This document shows, in pieces, positions 1 through 11,318 of a DNA stretch of 64,000 nt. This DNA comes from Novosphingobium sp. KCTC 2891. GTDB taxonomy: Bacteria; Pseudomonadota; Alphaproteobacteria; Sphingomonadales; Sphingomonadaceae. The notes under the pieces are model-generated. The model had not been told where the DNA came from. It made no database searches and worked only from the letters and a program-made list of their open reading frames with translations. The DNA is taken from NCBI RefSeq assembly GCF_025938155.1, contig NZ_JAPCZG010000007.1, forward strand, positions 124,001-188,000, read 5' to 3'. A program made the translations under genes and the position numbers. How positions within the stretch are numbered: the first letter of the stretch is position 1; each line of letters opens with the position of its first letter.

Positions 1-167
1 CGCGCCTCGCTGCCATCGGGCGCCAGCCGCAGCGTCATCCGCCGCGCATGGGAAAGCCGCCGGATCACCAGCGGCAGGTCGCGGCCCTCCACTGAAATCG
101 TGCGCGGGGCGATGGGGCGCGCGGTCGCGGCCGGCTCGCGCGCAAGGCGCCGCAGCCAGTCGATCAC
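1..167 (-). CDS. YgjP-like (DUF45) metallopeptidase, N-terminal part only
   Basis: Only the first 55 codons lie in the window; the gene runs off the left edge. The visible residues carry the pattern of the YgjP/DUF45 zinc-metallopeptidase family N-terminus: a short lead, then a basic segment [10 protein letters not shown] followed by a loop rich in Asp and Gly. The catalytic HxxxH region would be outside the window, so it cannot be verified. The GTG start at 167 overlaps the TGA stop of the upstream UPF0260 gene (GTGA), which indicates translational coupling and fixes the start. Family assignment rests on the N-terminal signature alone. Confidence 0.65.
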   Translation of the reverse strand, partial: MIDWLRRLAREPAATARPIAPRTISVEGRDLPLVIRRLSHARRMTLRLAPDGSEA

Positions 168-643
168 GTCCAGTCCTCCGGCGCGTCCCCCTCCGCCCAA
201 CTCTCGTCGGGGCCGGGCACGACGTGTTCCTCCAGCGGTCCCGCCAGCACTTCGCTGATCGCGCGGCCCCGCACCGAAGCGCCCGCGCTGTGCACCGTCT
301 CGCGGTCGCCCGAAATCAGGTAGTGCCAGCCGGGCAGGGGCTTGTCCTCGGCGCGCAGGCGATAGGCGCAGGTGCGCGGCAGCCACGGCACTTCGCGCAC
401 CAGCCGGGGCGTCAGGCGCAGGCAATCGGGCACCATCGCCTTCCTGTGGCGATAGTCCGAGCAGCGCCCGGTCTTGATGTCGAGCAGGCGGCAAGCGACG
501 TTGGTGTGGTGCACCTCGCCGGTGTCCTCGTCCTCCAGCTTGTGCAGGCAGCACTGGCCGCAGCCGTCGCACAGCGCTTCCCACTCGTCGCGGGTCAGCG
601 CCTCGATCGGCTTCTCCCAGAAATGGTCGCTCAATGCACCCAC
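164..643 (-). CDS. UPF0260 / YcgN-type cysteine-rich protein
   Basis: A 159-residue cytoplasmic protein matching the UPF0260 (YcgN/YkgJ-like) family over its whole length. Visible signatures are [13 protein letters not shown] near residue 22, a second Cys pair in A-C-R-L-L-D...R-C-S-D-Y, V-P-D-C, and [10 protein letters not shown], the ordered cysteines thought to bind a metal or Fe-S cluster. Biochemical function is unknown. GTG at 643 is taken as start; TTG at 634 is an alternative. It overlaps the end of the SCO gene upstream and the start of the metallopeptidase downstream, so three minus-strand genes appear co-transcribed. Confidence 0.9.
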   Translation of the reverse strand: MGALSDHFWEKPIEALTRDEWEALCDGCGQCCLHKLEDEDTGEVHHTNVACRLLDIKTGRCSDYRHRKAMVPDCLRLTPRLVREVPWLPRTCAYRLRAEDKPLPGWHYLISGDRETVHSAGASVRGRAISEVLAGPLEEHVVPGPDESWAEGDAPEDWT

Positions 644-1227
644 TTCGCCAATTCCGCGGCAACCGCCTTGCCGTCCTTTTCCGCCGGCAGCAGCGCCACC
701 GGCTTGCCGTCCGGCCCCATCAGATAGGCGGCGCGGCTGTGGTCCATCAGGTAGGCATCGGGCGATCCGCCCTCGCGCTTCTGGTAATAGACGGCGAAGG
801 CCTTGGCCACGGCAGCGATCTGCTCAGGCGTGCCGGTCAGCCCGATCAGCTCCGGCCCGAAGTTGGCGGCGAACTTGCCCACCACCTCGGGCGTGTCGCG
901 CGCCGGGTCCACGGTGATGAAGATCGGCTGGACCTTCGCGGCCAGCGCCGGCTGGTCCTTCGCCAACAGGTGATAACCCTGCATCAGGTGCTGCACGTCC
1001 AGCGGGCAGACATCGGGGCAGAACGAATAGCCGAAATAGACGACGCGGTATTTCCCCGCGAAATCGGCATAGCGCACCGGCTTGCCGTCCTTGCCCGTCA
1101 GCGTGAAATCGCCGCCGATCGCCGCGCCTTCCAGCGGTGGGCGCTCGGCAGGCGCGGAACCGCCCCCGCAAGAGGAAAGTGCGAAGGCCATCGCCCCCGC
1201 CAGCGTTAGGATAATCGATCGGTGCAT
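631..1227 (-). CDS. SCO1/SenC family copper chaperone lipoprotein
   Basis: Periplasmic thioredoxin-fold protein of the SCO family, which delivers copper to the CuA site of cytochrome c oxidase. It has a short lipoprotein signal ending L-S-S-C (Cys20), a C-P-D-V-C-P copper-binding CxxxC motif and a later conserved His in M-D-H-S. The length (198 residues) is normal. Two adjacent ATG codons exist (1230 and 1227); 1227 gives a better distance from a GGAG Shine-Dalgarno on the minus strand. It is the promoter-proximal gene of the minus-strand group and diverges from the ankyrin gene, leaving about 110 bases of shared upstream DNA. Confidence 0.92.
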   Translation of the reverse strand: MHRSIILTLAGAMAFALSSCGGGSAPAERPPLEGAAIGGDFTLTGKDGKPVRYADFAGKYRVVYFGYSFCPDVCPLDVQHLMQGYHLLAKDQPALAAKVQPIFITVDPARDTPEVVGKFAANFGPELIGLTGTPEQIAAVAKAFAVYYQKREGGSPDAYLMDHSRAAYLMGPDGKPVALLPAEKDGKAVAAELAKWVH

Positions 1228-1339
1228 CATCGCTCCCGGAGGGTTCGCTCTCGGCATGGCGCGGCGGTTCATGCTCTGCTAACCAGCCGGTTGCAAGGGC
1301 GTGGACCTGCAAGGGGCGCGCAACAGGAGGACAGGAATA

Positions 1340-1966
1340 GTGAACACGTGGTGGCACCGGGCGCGCAAGGCCGCGCTGGCCGTCTCGATGATCGGCGCGA
1401 TCGGGCTGGCGATGCCGGCGCAGGCGCAGTTCTCCGATAGCTACAAGTTCCTGGAATCGGTGCGCAAGAAAGAGGCCGAGAAGGTCACCGACGCGCTCAA
1501 CGAACCCGGCAGCCAGATCGTCAACACGCGCGACGTGACCACCGGCGAATCGGCGCTCTACATCGTCACCGCGCGCCGCGACCTGACGTGGATGCAATTC
1601 CTCGTCGGCAAGGGCGCCAACGTGAACATCCGCGACAACAAGGGCACCACGCCGCTGGTCCTCGCCGCCAACCTCGGCTTCATCGAGGGCGTCGATTTCC
1701 TGATCTCGGCCGGCGCCCGCATCGACGAGCCGAACAACACCGGCGAAACCCCGCTGATCGGCGCTGTCCACCGCCGCGACGTGGCGCTGGTGCGCACGCT
1801 GCTCAAGGCCGGCGCCAGCCCCGACCGCCCCGACAATTCCGGCCGCACCGCGCGCGATTACGCCGCGCTCGATGGCAAGGGCAGCGCCATGATGACCGAG
1901 ATCGAGAACTCGGCGAAGGCCAAGGCTGCCGCGCCGGTCAAGAAGACCTACGGCCCCTCGTTCTGA
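1340..1966 (+). CDS. Secreted ankyrin-repeat protein
   Basis: 208-residue protein with an N-terminal signal peptide (hydrophobic residues 11-25, then A-Q-A-Q, cleavage near residue 29) and three to four ankyrin repeats, shown by G-A-N-V-N-I-R-D-N-K-G-T-T-P-L, the A-G-A-R-I-D-E-P-N-N repeat and the A-G-A-S-P-D-R-P-D-N-S-G repeat. It is expected to be a periplasmic protein-interaction module; the partner is unknown. The GTG start at 1340 is chosen because a perfect AGGAGG lies nine bases upstream at 1325-1330; an upstream ATG at 1301 would put that site inside the gene and spoil the signal peptide. The COQ9 gene follows 13 bases downstream. Confidence 0.92.
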   Translation: MNTWWHRARKAALAVSMIGAIGLAMPAQAQFSDSYKFLESVRKKEAEKVTDALNEPGSQIVNTRDVTTGESALYIVTARRDLTWMQFLVGKGANVNIRDNKGTTPLVLAANLGFIEGVDFLISAGARIDEPNNTGETPLIGAVHRRDVALVRTLLKAGASPDRPDNSGRTARDYAALDGKGSAMMTEIENSAKAKAAAPVKKTYGPSF

Positions 1967-1979
1967 CGGAACGCCTCCG

Positions 1980-2642
1980 ATGACCGACGCCCCTGATACC
2001 CGTACGCTCGACGAACTCCGCCTCGATCTCGCGCCCCTGGTGGCCGAGGCGGCGATGTTCGACGGCTGGACCGACGCTGCCGTCACCGGCGCGGCAGAGA
2101 TCGCGGGCATCGATCCCGCCGCCGCGCGCTTCGCGTTCGAGGGCAGGGCGATGACCATGATCACCGCCTGGATCCACGCCATCGACCGCGCCATGGCGCA
2201 AGAGCTGCCGGCGGAGCGCGTCGGCAACCTGCCGATCCGCGAGCGCATCCGCACGCTCGTCCAGTTCCGGCTCGATGCGCTGGTGGGCAAGGAAGAGGCG
2301 CTGCGCCTCGCGCTGATCGAGATGGCCAAGCCGCGCAACCTGGCTGCCGCCGCGCGGCTGGGCTGGGAAAGCGCCGACGCGATGTGGCGCCTCGCGGGCG
2401 ATACCGCGACCGACTACAACCACTACACCAAGCGCGCGACGCTGGGTTCGATCTATGCCGCCACGCTCGCCGTCTTCGCCGAGGACCGCAGCGAGGATCA
2501 CGCCGAGGCCAAGGCCTTCCTCGCCCGCCGCATCGAAAACGTGATGCAGTTCGAAAAGGCCAAGGCCCGCTTCCTGCGTCCGCGCGACGAGACCTTCAGC
2601 CTCACCCGCCTGCTCGGTCGCCTGCGTTACCCGGCGACGTAA
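1980..2642 (+). CDS. COQ9-family ubiquinone biosynthesis protein
   Basis: 220-residue protein with the COQ9 layout: an N-terminal helical region with F-D-G-W-T and A-A-A near residues 25-45, and a C-terminal domain with M-W-R-L-A-G-D-T-A-T-D-Y-N-H-Y-T-K-R (around residue 135), the most conserved stretch of the family. In mitochondria COQ9 binds lipid and presents quinone intermediates to COQ7 hydroxylase; a similar role in ubiquinone synthesis is inferred here. No COQ7 or ubi gene is adjacent. The spacing to the ankyrin gene suggests co-transcription, though no functional link is evident. Confidence 0.9.
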   Translation: MTDAPDTRTLDELRLDLAPLVAEAAMFDGWTDAAVTGAAEIAGIDPAAARFAFEGRAMTMITAWIHAIDRAMAQELPAERVGNLPIRERIRTLVQFRLDALVGKEEALRLALIEMAKPRNLAAAARLGWESADAMWRLAGDTATDYNHYTKRATLGSIYAATLAVFAEDRSEDHAEAKAFLARRIENVMQFEKAKARFLRPRDETFSLTRLLGRLRYPAT

Positions 2643-2686
2643 GGCACCTTCAGCCCCGCACGCCCGCCATTTGACCCAGATCAACT

Positions 2687-2705
2687 ATTGCGAACGACTT
2701 GCAAT
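2687..2705. promoter_or_regulatory. Candidate Fur-type operator upstream of feoAB
   Basis: A 19-base imperfect palindrome with perfect outer arms ATTGC (2687-2691) and GCAAT (2701-2705), the size and symmetry of an alphaproteobacterial Fur box. It sits just downstream of a TTGACC element at 2671-2676 and directly before the ferrous iron genes, where an iron repressor would block transcription. The half-site match to a consensus was not computed, and the regulator could instead be Irr or another iron-responsive protein. Confidence 0.45.
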
Positions 2706-2734
2706 TGATGATCCGGTGTGGCAGCGCGATAGGC

Positions 2735-2980
2735 GTGACACTCGATCAGCTTCCTCTTGGCACCAGCGCCCGCATCGCGGCGGTCGACTGGGCGCTGCTC
2801 GTTCCCGAAGAAGCGCAGCGCCTGCGCGCATTGGGCATCGACGAGGGCGCGCGGGTTCGCCTTGCCTATCGCGGGGTGTTCCTGGGCCGCGATCCTATCG
2901 CGATCGAGATCGGCCGGATGACCGTGGCGCTGCGCCGCGCCCACGCCCGCGCGATGACGGTGGAGGCCGAAGCGGCATGA
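2735..2980 (+). CDS. feoA: FeoA ferrous iron transport accessory protein
   Basis: Small SH3-like cytoplasmic protein of the FeoA family, which supports FeoB-mediated Fe(II) uptake. The recognisable parts are T-L-D-Q-L-P-L-G at the start, R-L-R-A-L-G-I-D-E-G (the conserved LxxLG-x-x-x-G turn) and a C-terminal strand with the R-G sequence. The GTG at 2735 (81 residues) is preferred because it yields the usual short lead before the L-G motif and keeps the upstream palindrome outside the gene; ATG 2708 and TTG 2699 are in-frame alternatives. feoB begins ten bases after its stop, so the two form an operon. Confidence 0.82.
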   Translation: MTLDQLPLGTSARIAAVDWALLVPEEAQRLRALGIDEGARVRLAYRGVFLGRDPIAIEIGRMTVALRRAHARAMTVEAEAA

Positions 2981-2989
2981 GCGCCCGAA

Positions 2990-4843
<1,854 letters not shown>

Positions 4844-4915
4844 GTCGGGGCTCCTGCTTGAGGTAGCCCCTCCGGCCGCTTACCGAAGCCGGACGATTTT
4901 CAAGGACACGATTCG

Positions 4916-5479
4916 ATGGCAGGCAGCGTCAACAAGGTCATCCTCGTCGGCAATCTCGGGGCCGACCCCGAAGTGCGCTCGTTCCAGAACGGCGGCAAGG
5001 TCTGCAACCTGCGCATCGCCACCTCGGAAAGCTGGAAAGACAAGAACAGCGGCGAGCGTCAGGAACGCACCGAATGGCATACCGTGGCGATCTTCTCCGA
5101 AGGTCTGGCCGGCGTGGCCGAGCGTTTCCTCAAGAAGGGCAGCAAGGTCTATCTCGAAGGCCAGCTGCGCACCCGCAAGTGGCAGGACCAGTCGGGCAAT
5201 GACCGCTACTCCACCGAAGTCGTGCTGCAAGGCCCCGGCGCGGTGCTGACCATGCTCGACGGCGCCGGTGGCGGCCAGGGCGGCGGCGGCGGCGGTGGTG
5301 GCGGCTTCGGCGGCGGCCAGCGCTCGGGCGGCGGCGGCGGCGGCTGGAATCAGGGCGGCGGCGCTTCCTCGGGCGGCGGCAGCGCCGGCGGCTGGAACCA
5401 GGGCGGCGGCGGCTCGTCGGGTGGCGCTTCGTCGGGCGGCGGGTTCAGCGACGACCTGGACGACGATATCCCGTTCTGA
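4916..5479 (+). CDS. ssb: Single-stranded DNA-binding protein
   Basis: 187-residue SSB: an OB-fold at residues 1-110 beginning with the standard [11 protein letters not shown], a very glycine-rich intrinsically disordered linker (about 118-172, dominated by Gly with scattered W-N-Q-G-G), and the acidic tip D-D-L-D-D-D-I-P-F that recruits replication and repair proteins. It acts as a homotetramer covering single-stranded DNA in replication, repair and recombination. It is followed by a convergent queE with a terminator between them. The DNA of the linker is a GGC-rich low-complexity stretch. Confidence 0.98.
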   Translation: MAGSVNKVILVGNLGADPEVRSFQNGGKVCNLRIATSESWKDKNSGERQERTEWHTVAIFSEGLAGVAERFLKKGSKVYLEGQLRTRKWQDQSGNDRYSTEVVLQGPGAVLTMLDGAGGGQGGGGGGGGGFGGGQRSGGGGGGWNQGGGASSGGGSAGGWNQGGGGSSGGASSGGGFSDDLDDDIPF

Positions 5480-5539
5480 TCGTCAGGGCGTTCTGACCAT
5501 CAAGGTGGGTCGCAGGGGTTTGTCGCCCCTGCACCCTAT

Positions 5540-5587
5540 GGCCGTCTCCCGGCGCTTGGCGGCGCGCGAGGCGGCCTTTTCATTTTT
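5540..5587 (+). terminator. Rho-independent terminator of ssb
   Basis: A nine-pair stem, GGCCGTCTC at 5540-5548 against GAGGCGGCC at 5568-5576 with one T-G wobble, followed by TTTTCATTTTT. It lies between convergent ssb and queE. A second hairpin, GCAGGGG/CCCCTGC at 5512-5532, lies just upstream and lacks a T-tract. Confidence 0.7.
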
Positions 5588-5607
5588 GGGATGCGCTCCA
5601 GCAGCGC

Positions 5608-6354
5608 TCAAGTCCCCCGCGTATCCCCGTAAAGGTGGATATGCAGCCGGTCGGTGAACCTCCACCCCGCCTCCAGCGCGGCTTCGGCCAGCCATTTCGA
5701 CCGCTCGCGCAAGGCGGCGCTGCCGGTCCCCTCGGGCATCACGAACAGCCGGTCGCCGGGGATGGCATATTGCGCCTGCAGCGCCGCTACTTCCGCCAGA
5801 TCGGCAGGCTCCGCCACCACGAACTTGAAGAACGCGCGCGGCTCGCCGGCCCAGTGCGCCAGCCGCTCGGGCACCAGCGCCAGATCCGCCGGGTTGCCCG
5901 AATGCGCCAGCTTGGGGCTGACGTTGTACTGATCCACCAGCGCATCCAGCGCGGGCACGGGCGCGACCGAACCGTTGGTCTCGATCTCGACGTGCATCTC
6001 GGGCCGCGCCGCTTTGACCGCCGCCACCATCCGGGCGAGGGCGGGGCCTTGCAGCAGCGGCTCGCCGCCCGTCACCACCAGCCGGTCCGGCGCCAGCGCG
6101 GCAATCCGCGCGGCCACCTCGGCCTCGTCCAGCACGATCTGGTTGGCGGTCCGCTCGAAGGCCAGATCATCGCGGTGCGGCCGGTTGTCGCCGGTGAAGC
6201 GCCAGGTATAGGCCGTGTCGCACCAGCGGCAGGCCAGATTGCAGCGCGACAGCCGCACGAAAGTGGAGGGCCGCCCCATCGACGGCCCTTCGCCCTGAAG
6301 CGAGGCGAAGATTTCCGCTTCGCCCGGCGTGACGGTGGCAAGCGTCAGCGACAT
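5608..6354 (-). CDS. queE: 7-carboxy-7-deazaguanine synthase
   Basis: Radical SAM enzyme that converts 6-carboxytetrahydropterin to 7-carboxy-7-deazaguanine, the ring-contraction step of queuosine synthesis. The [4Fe-4S] ligands are Cys38, Cys42 and Cys45 (C-x3-C-x2-C) in the segment R-C-N-L-A-C-R-W-C-D-T. The E-I-F-A-S-L-Q-G-E-G-P lead and the S-A-M-binding G-G-E-P segment are also visible. At 248 residues its length is normal for the long clade of QueE. It sits 19 bases downstream of valS on the same strand and is probably co-transcribed; no queC or queD is in the window. Confidence 0.95.
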   Translation of the reverse strand: MSLTLATVTPGEAEIFASLQGEGPSMGRPSTFVRLSRCNLACRWCDTAYTWRFTGDNRPHRDDLAFERTANQIVLDEAEVAARIAALAPDRLVVTGGEPLLQGPALARMVAAVKAARPEMHVEIETNGSVAPVPALDALVDQYNVSPKLAHSGNPADLALVPERLAHWAGEPRAFFKFVVAEPADLAEVAALQAQYAIPGDRLFVMPEGTGSAALRERSKWLAEAALEAGWRFTDRLHIHLYGDTRGT

Positions 6355-6373
6355 GAGGCGCCGGCCTTGCCCA

Positions 6374-9076
6374 TCACCCCAGCCGCTTGAGCGCCGCCGC
6401 CAGCCGCTCGGCTTCGGCCGCGTGGTGCGCGTGGTCGGCGCGGGCCTTCTCGACCGCCTCGGGCTTGGCCTTCTCGGCGAAGGCGGGGTTGCTCAGCCGG
6501 CCTTCCAGCGACTTGGCTTCCTTCTGCGATGTCGCCAGCGCCTTTTCCAGACGGGCCTTTTCCGCCGCGATGTCGATCACGCCTTCCAGCGGCAGCACCA
6601 GATTGGCGTCGCCCACGCCGACCTGCATCGCCGCGCCCGCCGGAGCCGGCTCGAAGCGGATCGCGGACAGCCGCGCCAGCCGCTCGATCGCGGCCGGGTT
6701 GCCTTCGATGATCGCGCGCGTCGCAGCGCTCGGTTCGGGCAGGAATGCTTCCAGCCGCGCGCCGGGCGCGATGCCCAGTTCGTTCTTCGCGCCGCGCAGG
6801 CTGGAAACCAGCCCGATCAGCCACTCGACCTCGCGCTTGGCCTCGGCGTCGACCGGGGCATCGGCGGCGGGCCACTCGGCCACGATCAGGTCGTTGGCGC
6901 GGGCGCCCAGTGCGTGCCACAATTCCTCGGTCACGAACGGCATGAACGGGTGCAGCATGACCAGCACCTGGTCCAGCACCCATCCGGCGACGGCCTTGGT
7001 CTCGTCGTCGAACGATCCCTTGATCAGCTCGATGTACCAGTCGCAGAACGTGTCCCACACGAAGTGGTAGATGGCGTTGGCGGCTGCGTCGAAGCGCAGG
7101 TCGGCCATCGCCTTGTCCAGCTCGCGGACGGTCTCCGCAACTTCGCCCACGATCCACTTGTTGACCGCCAGGGTGCAGTTAGGTGCCGTTCGGGTATCGC
7201 TCGCGCCGATGCCGTTCGCCATGCAGAAACGCGCGGCATTCCAAAGCTTTGTCGCGAAGTTGCGGTATCCCTCGACCCGCTTCTCGTCCATCTTCACGTC
7301 GCGGCCCTGGCTTTCCATCGCCGCCATGAAGAAGCGGAGCGCATCCGCGCCGTACTGGTCGATCAGGCCCAGCGGATCGACCACGTTGCCCTTGGACTTG
7401 GACATCTTCTGCCCGTCCGCTGCGCGGACAAGGCCATGAAGATAAAGCTTTTTCCACGGAACCTGGCCCATGAACTCGATGCCCTGCATCGCCATGCGCG
7501 CATCCCAGAAGAACAGGATGTCGAAGCCCGAGATCAGTAGGTCGTTCGGATAATGCTTCTTCAGCAGCGGCGCGTCAGTATCCGGCCACCCCAGCGTGGC
7601 GAAAGGCCACAGCGCCGAAGAAAACCACGTATCCAGAACGTCTTCGTCGCGTGCCAGCACCTTGTTGCCGGCCAGCGCCTGCGCCTCTTCCTCGGTCTCG
7701 GCGACGTAGACCGAACCGTCCTCGGCATACCACGCGGGAATGCGGTGACCCCACCACAGCTGGCGCGAAACGCACCACGGCTGGATGTTCTCCATCCAGT
7801 TGAAAAACGTCTTTTCCCAGGACTTTGGCACGATTTCGATGGCGCCGGAGCGCACCGCCTCGATCGGCGCGACCGCCAGCTTCTCGGCGTCGACATACCA
7901 CTGGTCGGTCAGCCACGGCTCGATCACCACGCCGCCCCGGTCGCCGAACGGAGTCTGGATCGTGCGCGGTTCGGCGTCGTGCTGAACCTCGTTGCCTTCC
8001 TTGTCCTTGGTCACGTGCGGGATGAGGAAGCCGGCTTCCTTCATCCGCTGGACCACCAGCTTGCGCGCTTCGAAGCGTTCCACGCCGAGGAACTCGGCGG
8101 GCACCAGCCCATCGGCGGTCTGCACCACGTGGGCTTCGGCATCGAACATGTTGAGCATTTCGCCGGCCTTGATCCCGGCACGCTTGCCCACTTCGAAGTC
8201 GTTGAAATCGTGGCCCGGCGTGATCTTCACCGCGCCCGAACCCAGTTCGGGATCGGCGTGTTCGTCGGCCACCACGCGGAACCGGCGCCCCGTCAGCGGC
8301 TGGAGGATGTCCTTGCCGATCACCGCCTTGTAGCGCTCGTCCTCGGGGTGGACGGCCACGCACATGTCGGCCAGCATCGTTTCGGGCCGGGTGGTCGCCA
8401 CCTCGATGTAGTCCAGCCCGTCATCGCGCTTCACGCCGTCCGCCAGCGGGTACTTGAAGTGCCAGAACCCGCCCTGCGTCTCGCGCGTCTCGACCTCAAG
8501 GTCGGAGATAGCGGTCTTGAGCTTGGGGTCCCAGTTCACCAGCCGCTTGTCGCGGTAGATCAGGCCCTTGTTGTAGAGATCGACGAAGACTTTCACCACC
8601 GCGCGGGTGAAGTGCGGGTCCATCGTGAACTGCTCGCGGCTCCAGTCCATCGAGCAGCCCAGCCGGCGCAGCTGGCCGGTGATCGTGCCGCCGCTTTCGG
8701 CCTTCCATTCCCACACCTTGTCGACGAAGGCTTCGCGCGAATAGTTGGTGCGCTTGTCCTGCCGCGCTTCCATCTGGCGTTCGACGACCATCTGCGTGGC
8801 GATGCCCGCGTGATCGGTGCCCACCACCCACAGCGCATCCTTGCCGCGCAGGCGCTCGTAGCGGATGACCACGTCCTGCAGCGTGTTGTCGAGCGCGTGG
8901 CCGATATGGAGCGAGCCGGTGACGTTCGGCGGCGGATTGACGATGGTGAAGGGCTGCGCATCGGGCCGTTCGGGGCGGAACAGGCCGTTCGCTTCCCAAT
9001 GGGCATACCACTTGGCCTCGATGCCGGCAGGCTCGAAGGTCTTGGCGAGTTCGGTCGAAGAAGTCTCGTCGTTCAT
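6374..9076 (-). CDS. valS: Valyl-tRNA synthetase
   Basis: 900-residue class Ia synthetase that charges tRNA-Val. The HIGH motif is at residues 57-60 within [13 protein letters not shown], and KMSKS at 557-561. The connective editing domain (with T-T-R-P-E-T-M-L) and the C-terminal coiled-coil tRNA-binding arm (about 830-900, rich in E-K-A-R-L-E-K and A-E-R-L) are both present. The ATG at 9076 begins M-N-D-E-T; an upstream in-frame ATG exists but would add an unsupported lead. The gene diverges from mlaE. Confidence 0.98.
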   Translation of the reverse strand: MNDETSSTELAKTFEPAGIEAKWYAHWEANGLFRPERPDAQPFTIVNPPPNVTGSLHIGHALDNTLQDVVIRYERLRGKDALWVVGTDHAGIATQMVVERQMEARQDKRTNYSREAFVDKVWEWKAESGGTITGQLRRLGCSMDWSREQFTMDPHFTRAVVKVFVDLYNKGLIYRDKRLVNWDPKLKTAISDLEVETRETQGGFWHFKYPLADGVKRDDGLDYIEVATTRPETMLADMCVAVHPEDERYKAVIGKDILQPLTGRRFRVVADEHADPELGSGAVKITPGHDFNDFEVGKRAGIKAGEMLNMFDAEAHVVQTADGLVPAEFLGVERFEARKLVVQRMKEAGFLIPHVTKDKEGNEVQHDAEPRTIQTPFGDRGGVVIEPWLTDQWYVDAEKLAVAPIEAVRSGAIEIVPKSWEKTFFNWMENIQPWCVSRQLWWGHRIPAWYAEDGSVYVAETEEEAQALAGNKVLARDEDVLDTWFSSALWPFATLGWPDTDAPLLKKHYPNDLLISGFDILFFWDARMAMQGIEFMGQVPWKKLYLHGLVRAADGQKMSKSKGNVVDPLGLIDQYGADALRFFMAAMESQGRDVKMDEKRVEGYRNFATKLWNAARFCMANGIGASDTRTAPNCTLAVNKWIVGEVAETVRELDKAMADLRFDAAANAIYHFVWDTFCDWYIELIKGSFDDETKAVAGWVLDQVLVMLHPFMPFVTEELWHALGARANDLIVAEWPAADAPVDAEAKREVEWLIGLVSSLRGAKNELGIAPGARLEAFLPEPSAATRAIIEGNPAAIERLARLSAIRFEPAPAGAAMQVGVGDANLVLPLEGVIDIAAEKARLEKALATSQKEAKSLEGRLSNPAFAEKAKPEAVEKARADHAHHAAEAERLAAALKRLG

Positions 9077-9201
9077 GGCCGCGCTCTGCCACCCCATCCG
9101 CACGGCTGCAAGGCCCGCGCGGGACCCGCAAGAGCCCTTCGCGCGTTACGTCGCCCATGCCGCCCAATTCGCCGCACTTGTCCGGCCGCCAGTTTTACCC
9201 C

Positions 9202-10344
9202 ATGAAGCGCACGATGCGGGCGCTAGCGGACTTCACGATCGAACCGGAAGCCGTTGATTCAGGCGGAAAGGGGGGCGCCACGCTGGCGTTCACCGGACCC
9301 ATGCTGGTGTCCTCGCTCGGCCCGATCGACCAGCGTCTGCGCGATATCAGCGAACCGATCGCCCGGATCGACCTTTCCGCCGTGGACCGGATCGACACCG
9401 TGGGCGCCTGGACCGCCTGGCGCGTCTCGCAGGCCACCGGCGCGGAAATCGTCAACTGCCGGACCGAAGCGGAACGCCTGATCGCCGCCATCAGCCGCGC
9501 CGATGACAACACCGCGCGGATCGATGCCGAACGCCTGCCGCTGCTTCAGCGCGTGCCCGAACGGGTGGGCGACACCATGATCGGTCTGGGCCTGGGCACG
9601 CTGCAGGTGATCGGCTTCCTGGGGCAGGTGGTGCAGGCGACAGGCGCGCTGCTGCGCCGTCCGAGCGATTTCCGGGGCAAGGCGCTGGTTCACCAGATGG
9701 AACTGGTCGGCGTCAACGCGCTGGGCATCATTGCGCTGATGAGCTTCCTCGTCGGTATCGTCATCGCGCAGCAGGGTGCGGTGCAGCTGCGCCAGTTCGG
9801 CGCGGAGATCTATACCGTCAACCTTGTCGGCCGGCTCACCTTGCGCGAGCTGGGCATCCTGATGACCGCCATCATGGTCGCGGGCCGATCCGGTTCGGCC
9901 TTCGCCGCGCAACTCGGCACGATGAAGCTGACCGAGGAAATCGACGCCATGCGCACCATCGGCGTGTCGCCGCTGGCCGCGCTGGTGCTGCCGCGCATGC
10001 TGGCGACGATGATCATGATGCCCTTGCTGGGTATCTATTCGGCGGCGGTGGGCATCATCGGCGGCGCGTTCCTGTCCTCGCTCACGCTGGGCATCCCGTT
10101 CTTCACCTTCCTGGCGCGCATCCAGGAAGTGGTGCCGCTGCACGATGTGTGGGTCGGGCTGGTCAAGGGGCCGGTGTTCGGCCTGATCGTTGCGGTTTCG
10201 GGCTGCTATCAGGGGATGCAGGTCAAGACCAATGCCGAGGAAGTGGGCACGCGCACCACGGCGGCCGTGGTCATGGCAATCTTCACGGTGATCGTGCTCG
10301 ACGCTTTCTTCGCGGTGTTCTTCACCGAGATCGGTTGGGGATGA
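9202..10344 (+). CDS. mlaE: MlaE-type lipid ABC transporter permease with N-terminal STAS domain
   Basis: Inner-membrane permease of the Mla phospholipid transport system that keeps the outer membrane asymmetric. The first 110 residues form a STAS/MlaB-like domain (V-S-S-L-G-P-I-D followed by I-D-L-S-A-V-D-R-I-D-T-V-G-A), so MlaB is fused in cis. The remaining 250 residues are the MlaE fold with F-L-V-G-I-V-I-A-Q-Q-G-A and several membrane segments. ATG 9202 is chosen over one at 9157, which would add a proline/histidine-rich lead. Its TGA overlaps the mlaF ATG (ATGA), showing a translationally coupled operon. Confidence 0.93.
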   Translation: MKRTMRALADFTIEPEAVDSGGKGGATLAFTGPMLVSSLGPIDQRLRDISEPIARIDLSAVDRIDTVGAWTAWRVSQATGAEIVNCRTEAERLIAAISRADDNTARIDAERLPLLQRVPERVGDTMIGLGLGTLQVIGFLGQVVQATGALLRRPSDFRGKALVHQMELVGVNALGIIALMSFLVGIVIAQQGAVQLRQFGAEIYTVNLVGRLTLRELGILMTAIMVAGRSGSAFAAQLGTMKLTEEIDAMRTIGVSPLAALVLPRMLATMIMMPLLGIYSAAVGIIGGAFLSSLTLGIPFFTFLARIQEVVPLHDVWVGLVKGPVFGLIVAVSGCYQGMQVKTNAEEVGTRTTAAVVMAIFTVIVLDAFFAVFFTEIGWG

Positions 10345-11309
10345 GCCAAGTGCCAGATCCCGCGACTGATCCCGCGACTGATCCCCGGGCTGAGCTTCAG
10401 GCCGAGTCTCAGGCCGATCCGTCACCGGACTTCCCGATCCGCGTGCGGGGTCTGAAGAACGTGTTCGGCGAGCACGTGGTCCACGAAGGGCTGGATATCG
10501 AAGTGCGCAAGGGCGAGATCCTGGGCGTGGTGGGCGGTTCGGGCACCGGCAAGTCGGTGCTGATGCGCTCGATCATCGGCCTGCAGATCCCCGCCGAGGG
10601 CGAGATCGAGGTGCTGGGCCAGTCCATCACCGACGCGCGCAACGACGACGACATCGACATTCGCAGCCGCTGGGGCGTGTTGTTCCAGGGCGGCGCGCTG
10701 TTCTCCACGCTGACCGTGGCGGAGAACGTCGAAGTCCCCTTGCGCGAGTTCTACCCCGAGATCGGCGACGAACTGCGGCACGAGATCGCGCGCTACAAGG
10801 TGCTGCTGTCCGGCCTGCCGGCGGAAGCGACGAGCAAGTATCCCAGCGAGCTTTCGGGCGGCATGAGGAAGCGCGCGGGCCTGGCGCGCGCGCTGTCGCT
10901 CGATCCGGAACTGCTGTTCCTCGACGAGCCGACCGCCGGGCTGGACCCCATCGGCGCGGCCGCGTTCGACCAGCTGATTCTGGGCCTGCAGCAGACGCTG
11001 GACCTTACCGTGTTCCTGATCACCCATGATCTCGACACGCTGTACGAGATCTGCGACCGCGTGGCCGTGCTGGCGGACCGCAAGGTGATCGCGGTGGGCA
11101 CGATCGCGGAACTGCTCGCGCTCGATCATCCGTGGATCCAGGAATACTTCAACGGTCCGCGTGGGCGTGCGGCGCAGGATGCCAAGGAACGGCACAGTGC
11201 CGTCCAGAAGGCATCACAACAGGCGGCGTCGCTGGCCGCAGGCGAGAACCGCATGGCGGGTTCGGGCGTTGATGCGCCCATGGACCGGCCGGCGGCAGGG
11301 GAGCAATAA
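10341..11309 (+). CDS. mlaF: MlaF-type ABC transporter ATP-binding protein
   Basis: 322-residue ATPase of the Mla transporter. Walker A is G-G-S-G-T-G-K-S at 65-72; the signature L-S-G-G-M-R-K-R, Walker B L-L-F-L-D-E-P and the switch His in I-T-H-D follow in order. Two regions are unusual: a low-complexity N-terminal lead of about 30 residues containing a perfect 12-base duplication encoding D-P-A-T twice, and a C-terminal extension of some 50 residues rich in Ala, Gln and Lys. In E. coli the C-terminal tail of MlaF docks on its partner, so the extension may do likewise. Start at 10341 overlaps the mlaE stop. Confidence 0.95.
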   Translation: MSQVPDPATDPATDPRAELQAESQADPSPDFPIRVRGLKNVFGEHVVHEGLDIEVRKGEILGVVGGSGTGKSVLMRSIIGLQIPAEGEIEVLGQSITDARNDDDIDIRSRWGVLFQGGALFSTLTVAENVEVPLREFYPEIGDELRHEIARYKVLLSGLPAEATSKYPSELSGGMRKRAGLARALSLDPELLFLDEPTAGLDPIGAAAFDQLILGLQQTLDLTVFLITHDLDTLYEICDRVAVLADRKVIAVGTIAELLALDHPWIQEYFNGPRGRAAQDAKERHSAVQKASQQAASLAAGENRMAGSGVDAPMDRPAAGEQ

Positions 11310-11318
11310 GGGGCAGCG

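Noticed and set aside
5270..5460. CRISPR-like or mobile repeat in the glycine-rich DNA of ssb
   Set aside because: The GGC-rich repeats code for the normal flexible linker of SSB. No spacer structure is present.
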